39,325 bases of DNA from Actinomycetota bacterium (GCA_005888365.1 VAWZ01000100.1:1-39325); one strand, 5' to 3'. Positions 27,790 through 36,077 are shown, numbered from the stretch's first letter. Notes: a model not told the origin generated them from the letters alone. Numbers and translations are program-made.

Positions 27790-28940
27790 CCCGCGAGCCG
27801 GATCGGCATGATGAGGTACCAGAAGCTCTCGTCTGGCGCCGCGATCAGCCCGGGCCTGAGTGGATTGATCAGGCGCAGCTGCACGGTGTCCCCCGCAACC
27901 GCCTCGAGCCCGTCTCGCAGGAAGTCCGGGTTGAAGCCGATCTCGATCGGCTCGCCTGCGTACTCGATCCCGAGCGACTCTCGCGCCTCCCCGACGTCCT
28001 GGGTCTGCGCTGAGACCGAGAGCTCGCCCTCGGCGAACCGGAGCCGGAGCGGAGAGTTGCGCTGCGCCATGACGGACGCGCGGCGAACGACCTCGAGGAG
28101 CGGCGCTCGCGGCGTCGTCACCTCCGCCTCGAAGCTCTCCGGGAGGAGCTGGTTGTAGTTCGGGAACTGGCCGTCGATGCGACGACTCGTGAGCCACACG
28201 TCGCCGACGCCCAAGAGCACATGGTTCTCGTGGACTCCGAGGCTCACGGTCTCCGCTCCGGCCGCGAGCCGCGCGAGCTCCTGCAGGGCCCGGGCCGGAA
28301 TGATCGCGTCGAGCTCGGGCCCGGACTCACCGAGTGTCGTCTCCTTCACCGACAGGCGGTACGAGTCCGTGGCCGCCATGGTCAGCTTGTCGCCCTCGAA
28401 CCGAACCAGGATCCCTGTGAGGACGGGACGCGACTCGTCTCGCGACGCGGCGCGCGCGACCTTGTCGATCGTCCCGAGGAGTGCGGGTGCGTCGATCGTG
28501 TGCAGCGACACGTCGAGTGACGGAAGTCGCGGAAAGTCCTCGGCGCTGAACACGTTCACCTTGGACGCATAGCTCCCCGAGATGACCTCGAGGACTCCGT
28601 CCCCCTCGTTGAAGGTCAGCGCGACGGACGGATCCGGGAGAAGGCGCACGAGATCCGCGAGCAGTCGTCCTGGCACGACCACCGCACCGTCCCCGGCGAT
28701 CTCACCGCCGACCGACGCGCGCAACGAGACCTCCATGTCGGTGGCCGCGACCGTCAGCTTCCCGCCCTCTGCCTGCAGGTGGATCCCCGTCAGCACCTGA
28801 ACCGCGCTGCGGCTCGAGAGCGCCCTGGCGACGATGCCGAGCGCGCTTGCGAGGTCGTCCCGGGCACAGGTCACCCGGAGCTCCGTCGCTGGAGCTAGGT
28901 CCGTCGCCGCGACGTCTGAAGGCGCTATGTCTATGTCCAT
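27786..28940 (-). CDS. dnaN: DNA polymerase III sliding clamp (beta subunit)
   Basis: A protein of 384 residues with three repeated clamp domains, full length. Recognisable blocks are [49 protein letters not shown] and the C-terminal [27 protein letters not shown], the last strand of the protein-binding pocket. It encircles DNA as a dimer and tethers the polymerase. The ATG at 28940 follows a leader without a clear Shine-Dalgarno sequence; a -10-like TATGGT lies on the minus strand at 28971-28966. Its stop overlaps the proposed recF start by 4 bases. Confidence 0.97.
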   Translation of the reverse strand: MDIDIAPSDVAATDLAPATELRVTCARDDLASALGIVARALSSRSAVQVLTGIHLQAEGGKLTVAATDMEVSLRASVGGEIAGDGAVVVPGRLLADLVRLLPDPSVALTFNEGDGVLEVISGSYASKVNVFSAEDFPRLPSLDVSLHTIDAPALLGTIDKVARAASRDESRPVLTGILVRFEGDKLTMAATDSYRLSVKETTLGESGPELDAIIPARALQELARLAAGAETVSLGVHENHVLLGVGDVWLTSRRIDGQFPNYNQLLPESFEAEVTTPRAPLLEVVRRASVMAQRNSPLRLRFAEGELSVSAQTQDVGEARESLGIEYAGEPIEIGFNPDFLRDGLEAVAGDTVQLRLINPLRPGLIAAPDESFWYLIMPIRLAG

Positions 28941-29027
28941 TACTTAAGAGAAGAAGGTCGTAGTAACCATAGGAGTGTGCATGACGGGGAAGACAAGGGG
29001 AGTCTGCCTTACGAGCGGGGAAAACGC

Positions 29028-29098
29028 GTGTGGAACAACCCCTTGACGGCGGCCAACAGCTTCCACACCCGCGAACGCGGCGTCGGGAGATATCCCCA
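29028..29098. promoter_or_regulatory. DnaA-box-like sites in the dnaA-dnaN intergenic region
   Basis: TGTGGAACA (29029-29037) and, facing it, GCTTCCACA (29059-29067) form an inverted pair with 8-base arms (GTGTGGAA at 29028-29035, TTCCACAC at 29061-29068). A weaker ATATCCCCA follows at 29090-29098. In several actinobacteria oriC lies between dnaA and dnaN. Matches to TTATCCACA are only 6-7 of 9, so this is a candidate rather than a firm origin. Confidence 0.45.
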
Positions 29099-29101
29099 CT
29101 T

Positions 29102-30481
29102 CTACCGGGCCTGCTTGATGCGGGCGGTGAGTTCTTGCACGAGGTTGTACACAGACCGGTCTTCCCGGATCAGCCGCGTGATCTTGGAGGTCGCATGGAT
29201 CACGGTTGTGTGGTCGCGTCCCCCGAACTCCCTCCCGATCTTGGGCAGCGAGGAGTCGGTCAGCTCGCGAGACAGGTACATGGCCACCTGCCGCGGATAC
29301 GCGACAGCCTGAGAGCGCCGCGGGCTCACGAGCTCGTCGAGCGTGACCCCGAACCGCTCGGAGACCGCCTCCTGGATCCGCGGGATGGTCACCTCGGGTG
29401 CAGCGTCGCCCTGCGGGAAGACGTCCTTCAACACGTGCTCAGCGAGATCGACGGTCATCGAGCGGTCGGTCAGCGACGAGAACGCGACCACGCGCGTCAG
29501 CGCGCCCTCGAGCTCCCTGATGTTCGAGGAGACTCGACCGGCGATGAAGGTCAGGACGTCGGGCTCGGTGATCGCGATGTGCTCGGTGTTGACCTTCTTG
29601 CGCAGGATGGCGATCCGGGTCTCGAGGTCGGGGGGCTGGATGTCGGTCAGGAGCCCCCACTCGAAGCGCGAGCGGAGCCGCTCCTCGAGCGTTGCGATCT
29701 CCCGCGGCGGGCGATCGGAGGAGATGATGATCTGCGCGCCGCCCTCGTACAGCGAGTTGAACGTGTGGAAGAACTCCTCCTGGATCCGCTCCTTGCCTTC
29801 GAAGAACTGGATGTCGTCGACGAGGAGCACGTCGAAGTTGCGGTACCGGCGCTTGAAGCCCTCGATTCGCTTGTCCCGCAGCGAGTCGATGAAGTCGTTC
29901 ATGAACGTCTCGCTCGTCACGTAGCGCATCGTCAGCCGGCGCGAGTGCTGGCGGACGTAGTGGCCGATCGCCTGGAGCAGGTGAGTCTTCCCGAGCCCGG
30001 TGCCGCCGTAGATGAAGAGCGGGTTGTATGCCTGCGCCGGCGCCTCGGCGACTGCGAGCGCGGCCGCGTGCGCGAACCGATTCGAGGATCCGATCACGAA
30101 GAGATCGAAGGTGTACTTCGGATTGAGCTCGACCTCGGACGTGTCGCGGAAATGCAGCTCCGGCTCGCGTGCGCGAGGCTCCTCGGGAACCGGCCGGGCC
30201 GGGCTGGGCGCAAGTACCCGCTCGGCCACCGTGAACGCGACCGCGACGTCGTGGCCGAGCGTCTCGCGTGCCGCGCCGGAGACGAAGCCCTGAAAGTGGC
30301 TCTCGATCCAGTCCCGGGTGAAGTCGTTCGGAACCGAGATCTCGAGCCGCCCGTCGACGAGTGCCCGTGGCTCGGCGTACGAGAACCACGTGTCGTAAGT
30401 CGTTTCGCTGATCGTCTCCCGGAGCCGCCCGGCGATCACGTCCCAGAGACTGTCAGCAGTTGGTTCGGTCAGGCGCTCCAC
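29102..30481 (-). CDS. dnaA: Chromosomal replication initiator protein DnaA
   Basis: A protein of 459 residues. Domain I is about 1-80 ([27 protein letters not shown]), followed by a short Pro-rich linker (about 88-110). The AAA+ domain has Walker [10 protein letters not shown] (159-167) and Walker [12 protein letters not shown], and domain IV carries the DNA-binding signature [15 protein letters not shown]. It melts the origin by binding DnaA boxes. GTG 30481 is preferred (preceded by GAGGA, close spacing); the frame stays open to a TTG at 30529, which would add 16 unrelated-looking residues. It is divergent from rpmH; the gap between them carries DnaA-box-like sites. Confidence 0.97.
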   Translation of the reverse strand: MERLTEPTADSLWDVIAGRLRETISETTYDTWFSYAEPRALVDGRLEISVPNDFTRDWIESHFQGFVSGAARETLGHDVAVAFTVAERVLAPSPARPVPEEPRAREPELHFRDTSEVELNPKYTFDLFVIGSSNRFAHAAALAVAEAPAQAYNPLFIYGGTGLGKTHLLQAIGHYVRQHSRRLTMRYVTSETFMNDFIDSLRDKRIEGFKRRYRNFDVLLVDDIQFFEGKERIQEEFFHTFNSLYEGGAQIIISSDRPPREIATLEERLRSRFEWGLLTDIQPPDLETRIAILRKKVNTEHIAITEPDVLTFIAGRVSSNIRELEGALTRVVAFSSLTDRSMTVDLAEHVLKDVFPQGDAAPEVTIPRIQEAVSERFGVTLDELVSPRRSQAVAYPRQVAMYLSRELTDSSLPKIGREFGGRDHTTVIHATSKITRLIREDRSVYNLVQELTARIKQAR

Positions 30482-30605
30482 CCGTCCTCGGACTCGCTCG
30501 AGCTCGCAGGGAAGGGGCGAGCATAGCAACGTCGGCGAGCCGTCTCAATCCCTCTTCCAAAGGCCGCCTGTGAAGAAAAAGAGGGCGATTTGCAGGAACT
30601 TCCTG

Positions 30606-30724
30606 TGTTCCACAGCCTAATCCACAGCTGTGGAAGAAGCCGACTTCGTTCGCGAGCGGGGCAACGGGGAGGCGTGGTGAGCAGCGGTTTAGGCGATGAG
30701 CTGCCAAGGGCCGGGTGTGGAAAA
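30606..30724. other. Candidate replication origin: DnaA-box-like cluster between dnaA and rpmH
   Basis: The 331-base gap at 30482-30812 holds TGTTCCACA (30606-30614), TAATCCACA (30618-30626, 8 of 9 to TTATCCACA), TGTGGAAGA (30629-30637, reverse orientation) and TGTGGAAAA (30716-30724, reverse; complement TTTTCCACA, 8 of 9). Two of them form the perfect palindrome TCCACAGCTGTGGA (30621-30634). A purine/A-rich run (TGAAGAAAAAGAGG) lies just before at about 30571-30584 and could help unwinding. Genes run away from this point on both sides, as expected for diverging replication forks. The sites may also mediate dnaA autoregulation. Confidence 0.6.
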
Positions 30725-30745
30725 CTCTGCGGAGAAGTCCTTGTC

Positions 30746-30804
30746 TATACTGCGCCCTCGGCCCGCTTCGGGCCGCTTTCTTCGGGACTGTCTCTTCGGG
30801 ACTG
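30746..30804 (+). promoter_or_regulatory. rpmH promoter and leader: -10 box, GC hairpin and direct repeat
   Basis: A good -10 hexamer TATACT is at 30746-30751; no convincing -35 was found. Just downstream is a 7-bp perfect stem (30759-30765 with 30769-30775, loop CTT). Two copies of TCTTCGGGACTG (30779-30790 and 30793-30804) then lead up to the rpmH start at 30813. The leader could regulate the ribosomal protein and rnpA operon; that is inference. Confidence 0.45.
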
Positions 30805-30812
30805 GGCACGAC

Positions 30813-30947
30813 GTGAAACGCACCTACCAACCAAACGTGCGCCGTCGCAAGCGCCGACACGGGTTCCGCGCGCGGATGAGTACTCGCGCGGGCCGTGCGA
30901 TCCTCAAGCGCCGGCGCGCCAGAGGGCGCAAGCGTCTCTCTGCCTGA
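30813..30947 (+). CDS. rpmH: 50S ribosomal protein L34 (bL34)
   Basis: A protein of 44 residues, highly basic, with the family start [22 protein letters not shown] and end RGRKRLSA. It is the usual first gene of the rpmH-rnpA-yidD-yidC-jag cluster and reads away from dnaA. GTG 30813 is chosen because the family begins MKRTYQP; the open frame upstream is only leader. No strong Shine-Dalgarno sequence is visible. rnpA starts 12 bases after its stop. Confidence 0.97.
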   Translation: MKRTYQPNVRRRKRRHGFRARMSTRAGRAILKRRRARGRKRLSA

Positions 30948-30959
30948 GACGCGCGCCCA

Positions 30960-31310
30960 GTGCAACGCCGGCACCGGCTTTCACGCTCGCGGGACTTCGA
31001 CACGGTCTACCGTCAGGGCACGTCCGTCTCGACCCGCTACCTGACCCTGCACTGGTTCCCGCGTGACGAAGACGCCGAGGGCGAACCACGCCTTGGGCTC
31101 GCCGTGCCACGTTCCGTGGGGTCTGCGGTCGTGCGCAACCGTGTGAAGCGTCTCCTCCGTGAGGCGTGGAGCAAACTGCTCCCCGACGTCCCGCTGGGAA
31201 AGGACTACGTGCTCGTCGCGCGTCCGGGTGTCGCGGAGCCAGCAACCGCTCGGGGGCGCGACTGGCTCGCCGGCGAGATCTCCGAGGCTCTCGACAAGGT
31301 GAGCTCGTGA
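30960..31310 (+). CDS. rnpA: Ribonuclease P protein component
   Basis: A protein of 116 residues. It binds the RNase P RNA and helps process the 5' ends of pre-tRNAs. The basic signature RNRVKRLLREAW (59-70) follows the N-terminal LSRSRDFDTVYRQG and the central RLGLAVPRSVGSAVVRN. The start is GTG 30960. Its stop overlaps the yidD start (GTGA), so it belongs to a tightly overlapping rightward operon. Confidence 0.96.
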   Translation: MQRRHRLSRSRDFDTVYRQGTSVSTRYLTLHWFPRDEDAEGEPRLGLAVPRSVGSAVVRNRVKRLLREAWSKLLPDVPLGKDYVLVARPGVAEPATARGRDWLAGEISEALDKVSS

Positions 31311-31567
31311 AGTACGTGGGCATCGGCTTCGTGTACATCTGGCGCTACACCCTCGGGTTGCTCACGCCGGCAGGGACGTGCAAGTACCACCCGAGCTGCT
31401 CGCAGTACGCGCTCGACGCGCTCCGGGAGTTCGGCCTCGCGCGCGGGACGGTGCTCACGGGCTGGCGCCTCCTTCGCTGCAACCCGTGGAGCCACGGTGG
31501 CGTCGACTACGCCCACGACCAGACGCTCTTTCCGCTCCTCCATCGCTCTCGGGGGATCAAGACGTGA
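31307..31567 (+). CDS. yidD: Membrane protein insertion efficiency factor YidD
   Basis: A protein of 86 residues with the diagnostic CKYHPSCSQYALDAL (25-39), then GWRLLRCNPWSHGGVD (52-67), conserved Cys and Pro residues of the family, and an amphipathic N-terminal helix (WRYTLGLLTP). It aids YidC-mediated membrane insertion. The GTG at 31307 overlaps the rnpA stop; the family start with a short N-terminal helix supports it over any longer reading. It overlaps yidC by 4 bases. Confidence 0.95.
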   Translation: MKYVGIGFVYIWRYTLGLLTPAGTCKYHPSCSQYALDALREFGLARGTVLTGWRLLRCNPWSHGGVDYAHDQTLFPLLHRSRGIKT

Positions 31568-32382
31568 TCGTCGCCGGCATCCTCACTCCGCTCGAGAACG
31601 TCATGACGCACGTCCTCGAGTGGCTGCACGTGACAGTCGGGCTGCCGTGGGCGTGGTCGATCGTCGTGCTGACCTTGATCGTTCGCATCCTGCTCGTCCC
31701 GGTCGCGGTGCGGCAGATCCACTCGATGCAGAGCCTGCAGATGCACGCGCCGGAGATGAAGGCGATCCAGCAGCGCTGGAAGGGCGACCGGCAGCGCCAG
31801 CAGGAAGAGCTCATGAAGTTCTACAAGGAAAACAAGATCAACCCGTACGCGTCCTGTCTCCCGCTCGTCTTCCAGATCCCGATCTTCATCGCGCTCTACT
31901 ACACCCTCCGCCACTTCGACACGAAGATCCTCCCCAAGTATCCGCACTCGTCCGTCGACTGGCTCCACCTCGTCAACATCACCGAGCACACCGCGGTCGG
32001 CTGGGGACCGTTGCTGCTCGTCATCTACGTCGTGAGCCAGCTGACATCGTCCTACTTCATGTCGAACCAGATGCAGTCGAGCGCCCAGCGGGCGATGATC
32101 ATGGTCCTCCCGATCGTGTTCGTTCCCATCTGGCTCAGATTCCCGTCCGGTCTCATGATCTACTGGGTGACGACCAACCTCTGGACGACCGGGCAGGGGC
32201 TCGTCTCGCGGAAACTCATTCCTCGCCCGACGCCGCCACCGAAACGGACGAGCCGAACGCCGCCGAAGGAGGCCGTCGCTTCGAATGAGCCGGCCGCAGC
32301 ACCCTCGTCTTCGCGGCCGGTGCGCACCGGCCCCCCGAGGCGCGTGAAGAAGAAGCGCGGCGGCGGGAGACCGCGGCGATGA
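31564..32382 (+). CDS. yidC: Membrane protein insertase YidC/Oxa1
   Basis: A protein of 272 residues, the short Gram-positive type without the large periplasmic domain. Transmembrane segments lie at about 27-48, 98-118, 148-168 and 180-205. The conserved groove arginine is R41 (LTLIVRILLVP), and the cytoplasmic hairpin KAIQQRWKGDRQRQQEELMKFYKENKINP follows. The C-terminal tail from about 225 is Pro- and Arg/Lys-rich (GPPRRVKKKRGGG), suited to ribosome contact. GTG 31564 overlaps the yidD stop (GTGA); the jag start overlaps its stop (ATGA). It has no lipobox at its start, unlike many firmicute homologues. Confidence 0.95.
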   Translation: MIVAGILTPLENVMTHVLEWLHVTVGLPWAWSIVVLTLIVRILLVPVAVRQIHSMQSLQMHAPEMKAIQQRWKGDRQRQQEELMKFYKENKINPYASCLPLVFQIPIFIALYYTLRHFDTKILPKYPHSSVDWLHLVNITEHTAVGWGPLLLVIYVVSQLTSSYFMSNQMQSSAQRAMIMVLPIVFVPIWLRFPSGLMIYWVTTNLWTTGQGLVSRKLIPRPTPPPKRTSRTPPKEAVASNEPAAAPSSSRPVRTGPPRRVKKKRGGGRPRR

Positions 32383-33062
32383 GCGAGAAGGCCGACGGGG
32401 TGCGGGCCGAGGCGACTGGGGAGACGGTCGGCGAGGCGAAGTGGGCCGCACTCCGCGAGCTCGAACAGCTCGTTCCGGGCCTCGATCGCGAGAGCGTGCG
32501 CTTCCAGGTTCTCTCCGAAGGCGAGCGCGGTCTCCTGGGTGTCGGCTACGTGCCAGCGCACGTGATCGCGCACGCGGCGGGCGGCACATCCGCGACGACG
32601 GACGAGAGCGAGGCAGCGAGCTCCGCCCGCGAGTTCGTCACACGCATCGCCGACGCCATCGGCGCCGATGTGACGGTTGCGGCTGTGGAACGCGAGGGCG
32701 TCGTCACGGTCACCTGTGCCGGAGTGGACCTCGGGCTGCTGATCGGCAAGCACGGTCAGACGATCGACGCGATTCAGTACCTCGCGAACGCGGTCTCGCG
32801 CACGGCGGGCGCCGAGCACGAGATCGTCGTCGATGCTGCGGGCTACCGCGCCCGAAGAACAGCGTCGCTCGCTGCCGTCGCGCGCCGTTCTGCCCGGCAG
32901 GCCGCGAGCACGGGAAGCCCCGTCGAGCTCGACCCGATGACGGCGGTGGAACGCAAGATCGTGCACGAGGCGCTGAAGGACGACCCCGAGGTCGAGACGC
33001 AGAGCGAGGGCAAGGAGCCGAACCGGTACGTGGTGGTCGTTCCGAGCCACGTTGCGGTCTGA
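32379..33062 (+). CDS. jag: Jag/KhpB RNA-binding protein (Jag-N, KH and R3H domains)
   Basis: A protein of 227 residues. The Jag_N-like segment is at about 1-58 (ATGETVGEAKWAALRELEQL, GLLGVGYVPA). The KH domain has the GxxG loop LLIGKHGQTIDAIQYL (120-135), and the R3H domain has the R-x3-H core in MTAVERKIVHEAL (R192, H196). It binds RNA and in several bacteria affects cell division and envelope synthesis; its place behind yidC is conserved. The ATG at 32379 overlaps the yidC stop. The rsmG start falls 11 bases inside its end. Confidence 0.94.
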   Translation: MSEKADGVRAEATGETVGEAKWAALRELEQLVPGLDRESVRFQVLSEGERGLLGVGYVPAHVIAHAAGGTSATTDESEAASSAREFVTRIADAIGADVTVAAVEREGVVTVTCAGVDLGLLIGKHGQTIDAIQYLANAVSRTAGAEHEIVVDAAGYRARRTASLAAVARRSARQAASTGSPVELDPMTAVERKIVHEALKDDPEVETQSEGKEPNRYVVVVPSHVAV

Positions 33063-33648
33063 CGAGGACCTGCTCGAGCGCTGGCTCGCCGGCGTGCTCA
33101 CAACTCCCGGGATGTCGGCACTTCGCGACCCGCTTGCAGCCAGGAGGGTCCTGCTGGACGACGCGCTCCGGGCGGTTCCGCTCGTAAGAGCCACGGCAGG
33201 TCGGATCGTCGACGTCGGCTCGGGCGGCGGCTCGCCTGGGCTCCCGCTGGCGGTGGCGCTGCCCGAGCGGAGCGTGACCCTGCTGGAGGCCAACCGTCGC
33301 AAGTGCGAGTTCCTGCGGCGGTTCGCGAGTGAGCTCCCGAATGTCGAGGTCGTCTGGGGCCGTGCCGAGGAGCAAGGCGTGGCGACGTTCGGAGTCGCGC
33401 TTGCGAAGGCCCTGGCGAAGCCTCCCGTCGCGGCAGAGCTGACGCTCCCGCTCGTGTGCGAGGGAGGAGTCGCTCTGGTCTGGTGCGGCCAGCACGTCGA
33501 CCGGCTCGCTGTCGAGCGAGCGGCGACGCTCCTCTCGGCAGAGCTCGAGGCCGACGAAGACGGTCTGCTCGTTCTCCGAAAGCACGGGCCCACGCCGGCT
33601 CGGTTTCCGCGCAGGCCGGGTATGGCGAAGAAGCGACCGCTCGCCTGA
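33052..33648 (+). CDS. rsmG: 16S rRNA (guanine-N7) methyltransferase
   Basis: A protein of 198 residues, a SAM-dependent enzyme that methylates G527 of 16S rRNA. SAM motif I is IVDVGSGGGSPGLPLAVALP (about 52-71), followed by VTLLEANRRKCEFLRR (motif II and the Arg/Lys cluster). The start is TTG 33052, 11 bases inside jag; no ATG or GTG gives a family-like N-terminus, so initiation probably depends on coupling. It ends shortly before the nucleotidyltransferase gene. Loss of this enzyme confers low-level streptomycin resistance in other bacteria. Confidence 0.93.
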   Translation: MRSDEDLLERWLAGVLTTPGMSALRDPLAARRVLLDDALRAVPLVRATAGRIVDVGSGGGSPGLPLAVALPERSVTLLEANRRKCEFLRRFASELPNVEVVWGRAEEQGVATFGVALAKALAKPPVAAELTLPLVCEGGVALVWCGQHVDRLAVERAATLLSAELEADEDGLLVLRKHGPTPARFPRRPGMAKKRPLA

Positions 33649-33655
33649 GCCGCTG

Positions 33656-34255
33656 ATGGGCGAAAACGACCTCGGCAACTGGGAGCCGCTCACCGTGCCC
33701 GAGGCCGCCGGCCTCTTCGCCGATTGCGCATGTCCCTGGTGGATCATGGGTGGCCTCGCGATCGAGGCGTTCGTCGGTGCGCAGGATCGGCGACAGCACG
33801 ACGACATCGACGTCGGCTGCCTCGCCCGCGACCAGCTGCGCGTCGGGGCGAGTTTGCCGAGCTGGGACCTTCGATGCGCCGACCCTCCGGGTCGGCTTCG
33901 CCGCTGGCTCGACGGCGAGATCCTGGAGGAGCCGGTCCACGACGTGTGGGCGCGTGAGCGCCCCGATCGACCGTGGTGCCTTCAGATCGTCCTCAACCCG
34001 TCGGTCGGAGACGAGTGGATCTACCGCCGCGACCCCCGTATCCGCCGGCGGCTCGCCGATCTCGTCTGGGTCTCCGCGGGAGTCCCCTACCTCGTCCCGG
34101 AGGTGCAGCTCCTGTTCAAGTCGAAGACGGTGCGACCGAAGGACGAGCAGGACTTCGAGGACGGTCTGCCGCTACTCGATCTACGCCAGAGGGCCTGGCT
34201 CCGCGATGCGTTGCGGGCGGTCGATCCCTCGCACGCGTGGCTGGCCGCGCTCTGA
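33656..34255 (+). CDS. Nucleotidyltransferase-fold protein, aminoglycoside-2''-adenylyltransferase-like
   Basis: A protein of 199 residues. It shows WWIMGGLAIEAFVG (28-41) and RRQHDDIDV (45-53), the GG and D-x-D (D50, D52) motifs of the pol-beta nucleotidyltransferase fold in the arrangement of the Aminoglyc_resit/LinB-type family. The C-terminal KSKTVRPKDEQDFEDGLPLL is also typical. Members include aminoglycoside and lincosamide adenylyltransferases, but most are uncharacterised, so resistance cannot be asserted. It lies between rsmG and parA, genes that are usually adjacent, 7 bases after the rsmG stop, and reads in the same direction. It may be a lineage-specific insertion. Confidence 0.78.
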   Translation: MGENDLGNWEPLTVPEAAGLFADCACPWWIMGGLAIEAFVGAQDRRQHDDIDVGCLARDQLRVGASLPSWDLRCADPPGRLRRWLDGEILEEPVHDVWARERPDRPWCLQIVLNPSVGDEWIYRRDPRIRRRLADLVWVSAGVPYLVPEVQLLFKSKTVRPKDEQDFEDGLPLLDLRQRAWLRDALRAVDPSHAWLAAL

Positions 34256-34283
34256 GCCCGATGTCCGAAGCGACGGTGAGACT

Positions 34284-35045
34284 ATGGCTGTGCCCGCCCG
34301 GGTGTACGCAGTTGCGAACCAGAAGGGCGGCGTCGGCAAGACGACGACCGCAGTGAATGTCGGCGCCTGCCTGGCCGAGGCGGGCGAGCGCGTGCTCCTC
34401 ATCGATCTCGACCCCCAGGGAAACGCGACGTCAGGTCTCGGCGTGCGGGCGAACGGAGCGTCGACCCACGACCTTCTCGACGGCATCGCGCTCGCCTCGC
34501 TCGCGAAGCCTTCCGGCTTCCACAACCTGGACCTCGTCGCCGCGAAGACCGATCTCGCCGCGGCCGCCGTCGACCTCTCGACACGGGAGGGCGGAGAGCG
34601 CTATCTCGCAGAGGCGCTCGAGAGCTCGCTCGAGCCGTACTCGTTCGTGTTCCTCGACTGTCCGCCCTCGTTCGGGCCGCTCACCGTGAACGCGCTCGCA
34701 GCTGCGAGCCGGGCGCTCGTCCCCGTGCAGGCGGAGTACTTCGCGCTCGAAGGGCTCTCGCAGCTACTCGGGACGGTGAACCTCGTGCAGGCGCGGCTGA
34801 ACCCGGACCTCGAGGTGGCGGGCATCCTCCTGACCATGGCGGACGGGCGCACGCGTCTGACCGCCGACGTCGAGTCCGAGCTCCGCGGGCACTTCGGCGA
34901 GCTCGTCTTCACCACGACGGTGCCCCGTTCGGTGCGCCTCGCCGAGGCGCCGAGTCACGGGCTCCCCGCGATCGCCTACGACCGCCGGTCCGCCGGTGCG
35001 CAGGCCTACTGGAAGGTGGCGATGGAACTTGTCGAGCGTTCCTAG
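34284..35045 (+). CDS. parA: Chromosome-partitioning ATPase ParA/Soj
   Basis: A protein of 253 residues with the deviant Walker A motif ANQKGGVGKTT (11-21), IDLDPQGNAT (Walker A') and FLDCPPSFGPLTVNAL (Walker B). It binds DNA cooperatively as an ATP dimer and, with ParB, moves newly replicated origins apart. The ATG at 34284 has a Shine-Dalgarno-like GGTGAG at 34275-34280. The parB start lies inside its last codons, so the two are coupled. Confidence 0.96.
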   Translation: MAVPARVYAVANQKGGVGKTTTAVNVGACLAEAGERVLLIDLDPQGNATSGLGVRANGASTHDLLDGIALASLAKPSGFHNLDLVAAKTDLAAAAVDLSTREGGERYLAEALESSLEPYSFVFLDCPPSFGPLTVNALAAASRALVPVQAEYFALEGLSQLLGTVNLVQARLNPDLEVAGILLTMADGRTRLTADVESELRGHFGELVFTTTVPRSVRLAEAPSHGLPAIAYDRRSAGAQAYWKVAMELVERS

Positions 35046-35877
35046 AGAGCGGCGCGGCCTCGGCCGGGGGCTCGAGGTCCTGCTGGGAGAAGCCGGGCAG
35101 CCGGAGCTTCTGCACCTTCCGGTCGACTCGATCCATCCCAACCCACGACAGCCACGGAAACGCTTCGAGCCAGAGGCAGCGTCCGGTCTTGCGGCCTCGA
35201 TCCGGCTGCAGGGCGTCCTCCAGCCGATCGTCGTCCGGCCGCGAGTCGAGGGCGGGTACGAGATCGTCGCCGGAGAGCGCCGCTGGCGTGCAGCCCGCAC
35301 GGCCGGGTCCGCGACGCTGCCTGCGATCGTCAAGAAGGTGGGCGACCGCGACTCGCTGCTCCTGGGGCTTGTGGAGAACGTCGCGCGCGAGCAACTCTCG
35401 GCAGTCGAGGAGGCGCGAGCGTACGCCTCGCTCGTCGACGAATTCGAGCTCTCGCTCGGTGATGTTTCCGAGCGCGTCGGCCGCTCGAAGTCGGCGGTCT
35501 CGAACCGGCTCCGCTTGCTGGAGCTTCCCGAGGAGGTCTTGTGGATGCTCGCGCGGGGAGATCTCACCGAGGGCCATGCGCGCGCCGTCCTCTCCATTCC
35601 GGACGACGAGACGCGGAAGCGACTCGCGCGTAGGATCACGAGGGAGGGGATGACGGTACGAGCGACCGAGCGCGCGGCCCAGGACGGCGGTGCGCGACGC
35701 CGACCCCGCCGCACGCAGCGCTACGACCCCGTGCTCGTCGAGAGGGTCACCGAGGCGGCCGAGAAGCTCACCGGCTTCCCCGCGAAGGTCAAGGACGGCG
35801 AGCTCCGGATCGGGTTCGAGGACGAGACCCAGCTCGCCGAGCTCACGGAAGCCCTTGAGGCCGCCGCGGCCGGCTGA
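35029..35877 (+). CDS. parB: Chromosome-partitioning protein ParB/Spo0J
   Basis: A protein of about 282 residues. The N-terminal ParA-interacting motif RRGLGRGLEVLLGE is followed by the CTPase/ParB_N domain (VDSIHPNPRQPRKRF, GYEIVAGERRWRAA, LVENVAREQLSAVEEARAY). The helix-turn-helix LSLGDVSERVGRSKSAVSNRLRLLELP and a dimerisation tail complete it. It loads as a clamp at parS sites. The TTG at 35029, inside parA, gives a family-like N-terminus; GTG 34996 would add 11 residues. No consensus parS was found by eye in this window. Confidence 0.93.
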   Translation: MSSVPRERRGLGRGLEVLLGEAGQPELLHLPVDSIHPNPRQPRKRFEPEAASGLAASIRLQGVLQPIVVRPRVEGGYEIVAGERRWRAARTAGSATLPAIVKKVGDRDSLLLGLVENVAREQLSAVEEARAYASLVDEFELSLGDVSERVGRSKSAVSNRLRLLELPEEVLWMLARGDLTEGHARAVLSIPDDETRKRLARRITREGMTVRATERAAQDGGARRRPRRTQRYDPVLVERVTEAAEKLTGFPAKVKDGELRIGFEDETQLAELTEALEAAAAG

Positions 35878-35891
35878 GTTCTGCGACGAGG

Positions 35892-35965
35892 TGGGCGATC
35901 CTGGACTCGAACCAGGGGCCTCCGCCTTATCAGAGCGGCGCTCTAACCGACTGAGCTAATCGCCC
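35892..35965 (-). tRNA. tRNA-Ile (anticodon GAT)
   Basis: On the minus strand a 74-base cloverleaf is complete. The acceptor GGGCGAT (35965-35959) pairs with ATCGCCC (ending 35893), with discriminator A at 35892. The D-arm is AGCTCAGTCGGTTAGAGC, the anticodon loop is CTGATAA with anticodon GAT, and the T-arm contains GGTTCGAGTCC. CCA is not encoded. It is a lone tRNA near the origin, oriented against parB. Confidence 0.97.
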
Positions 35966-36077
35966 GGGCGCCGGCAACTGTACCCGACGACTTGCATCGG
36001 GAGCTCGGCCACCTTGGCCGGCGTCGCGAGGCGCCGGGACTTGCGAGACGGACGCCCGCCGCGTTCGTAGCTCTAAG

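Noticed and set aside
30805-30820. GTGAAAC resembling half of a parS site near the rpmH start
   Set aside because: Only one half matches and it is the rpmH start codons (Val-Lys); no palindromic parS was found by eye in the window.
33656-34255. Calling the nucleotidyltransferase an aminoglycoside resistance gene
   Set aside because: Only fold-level motifs support it; most homologues have unknown substrates and the location is chromosomal core.
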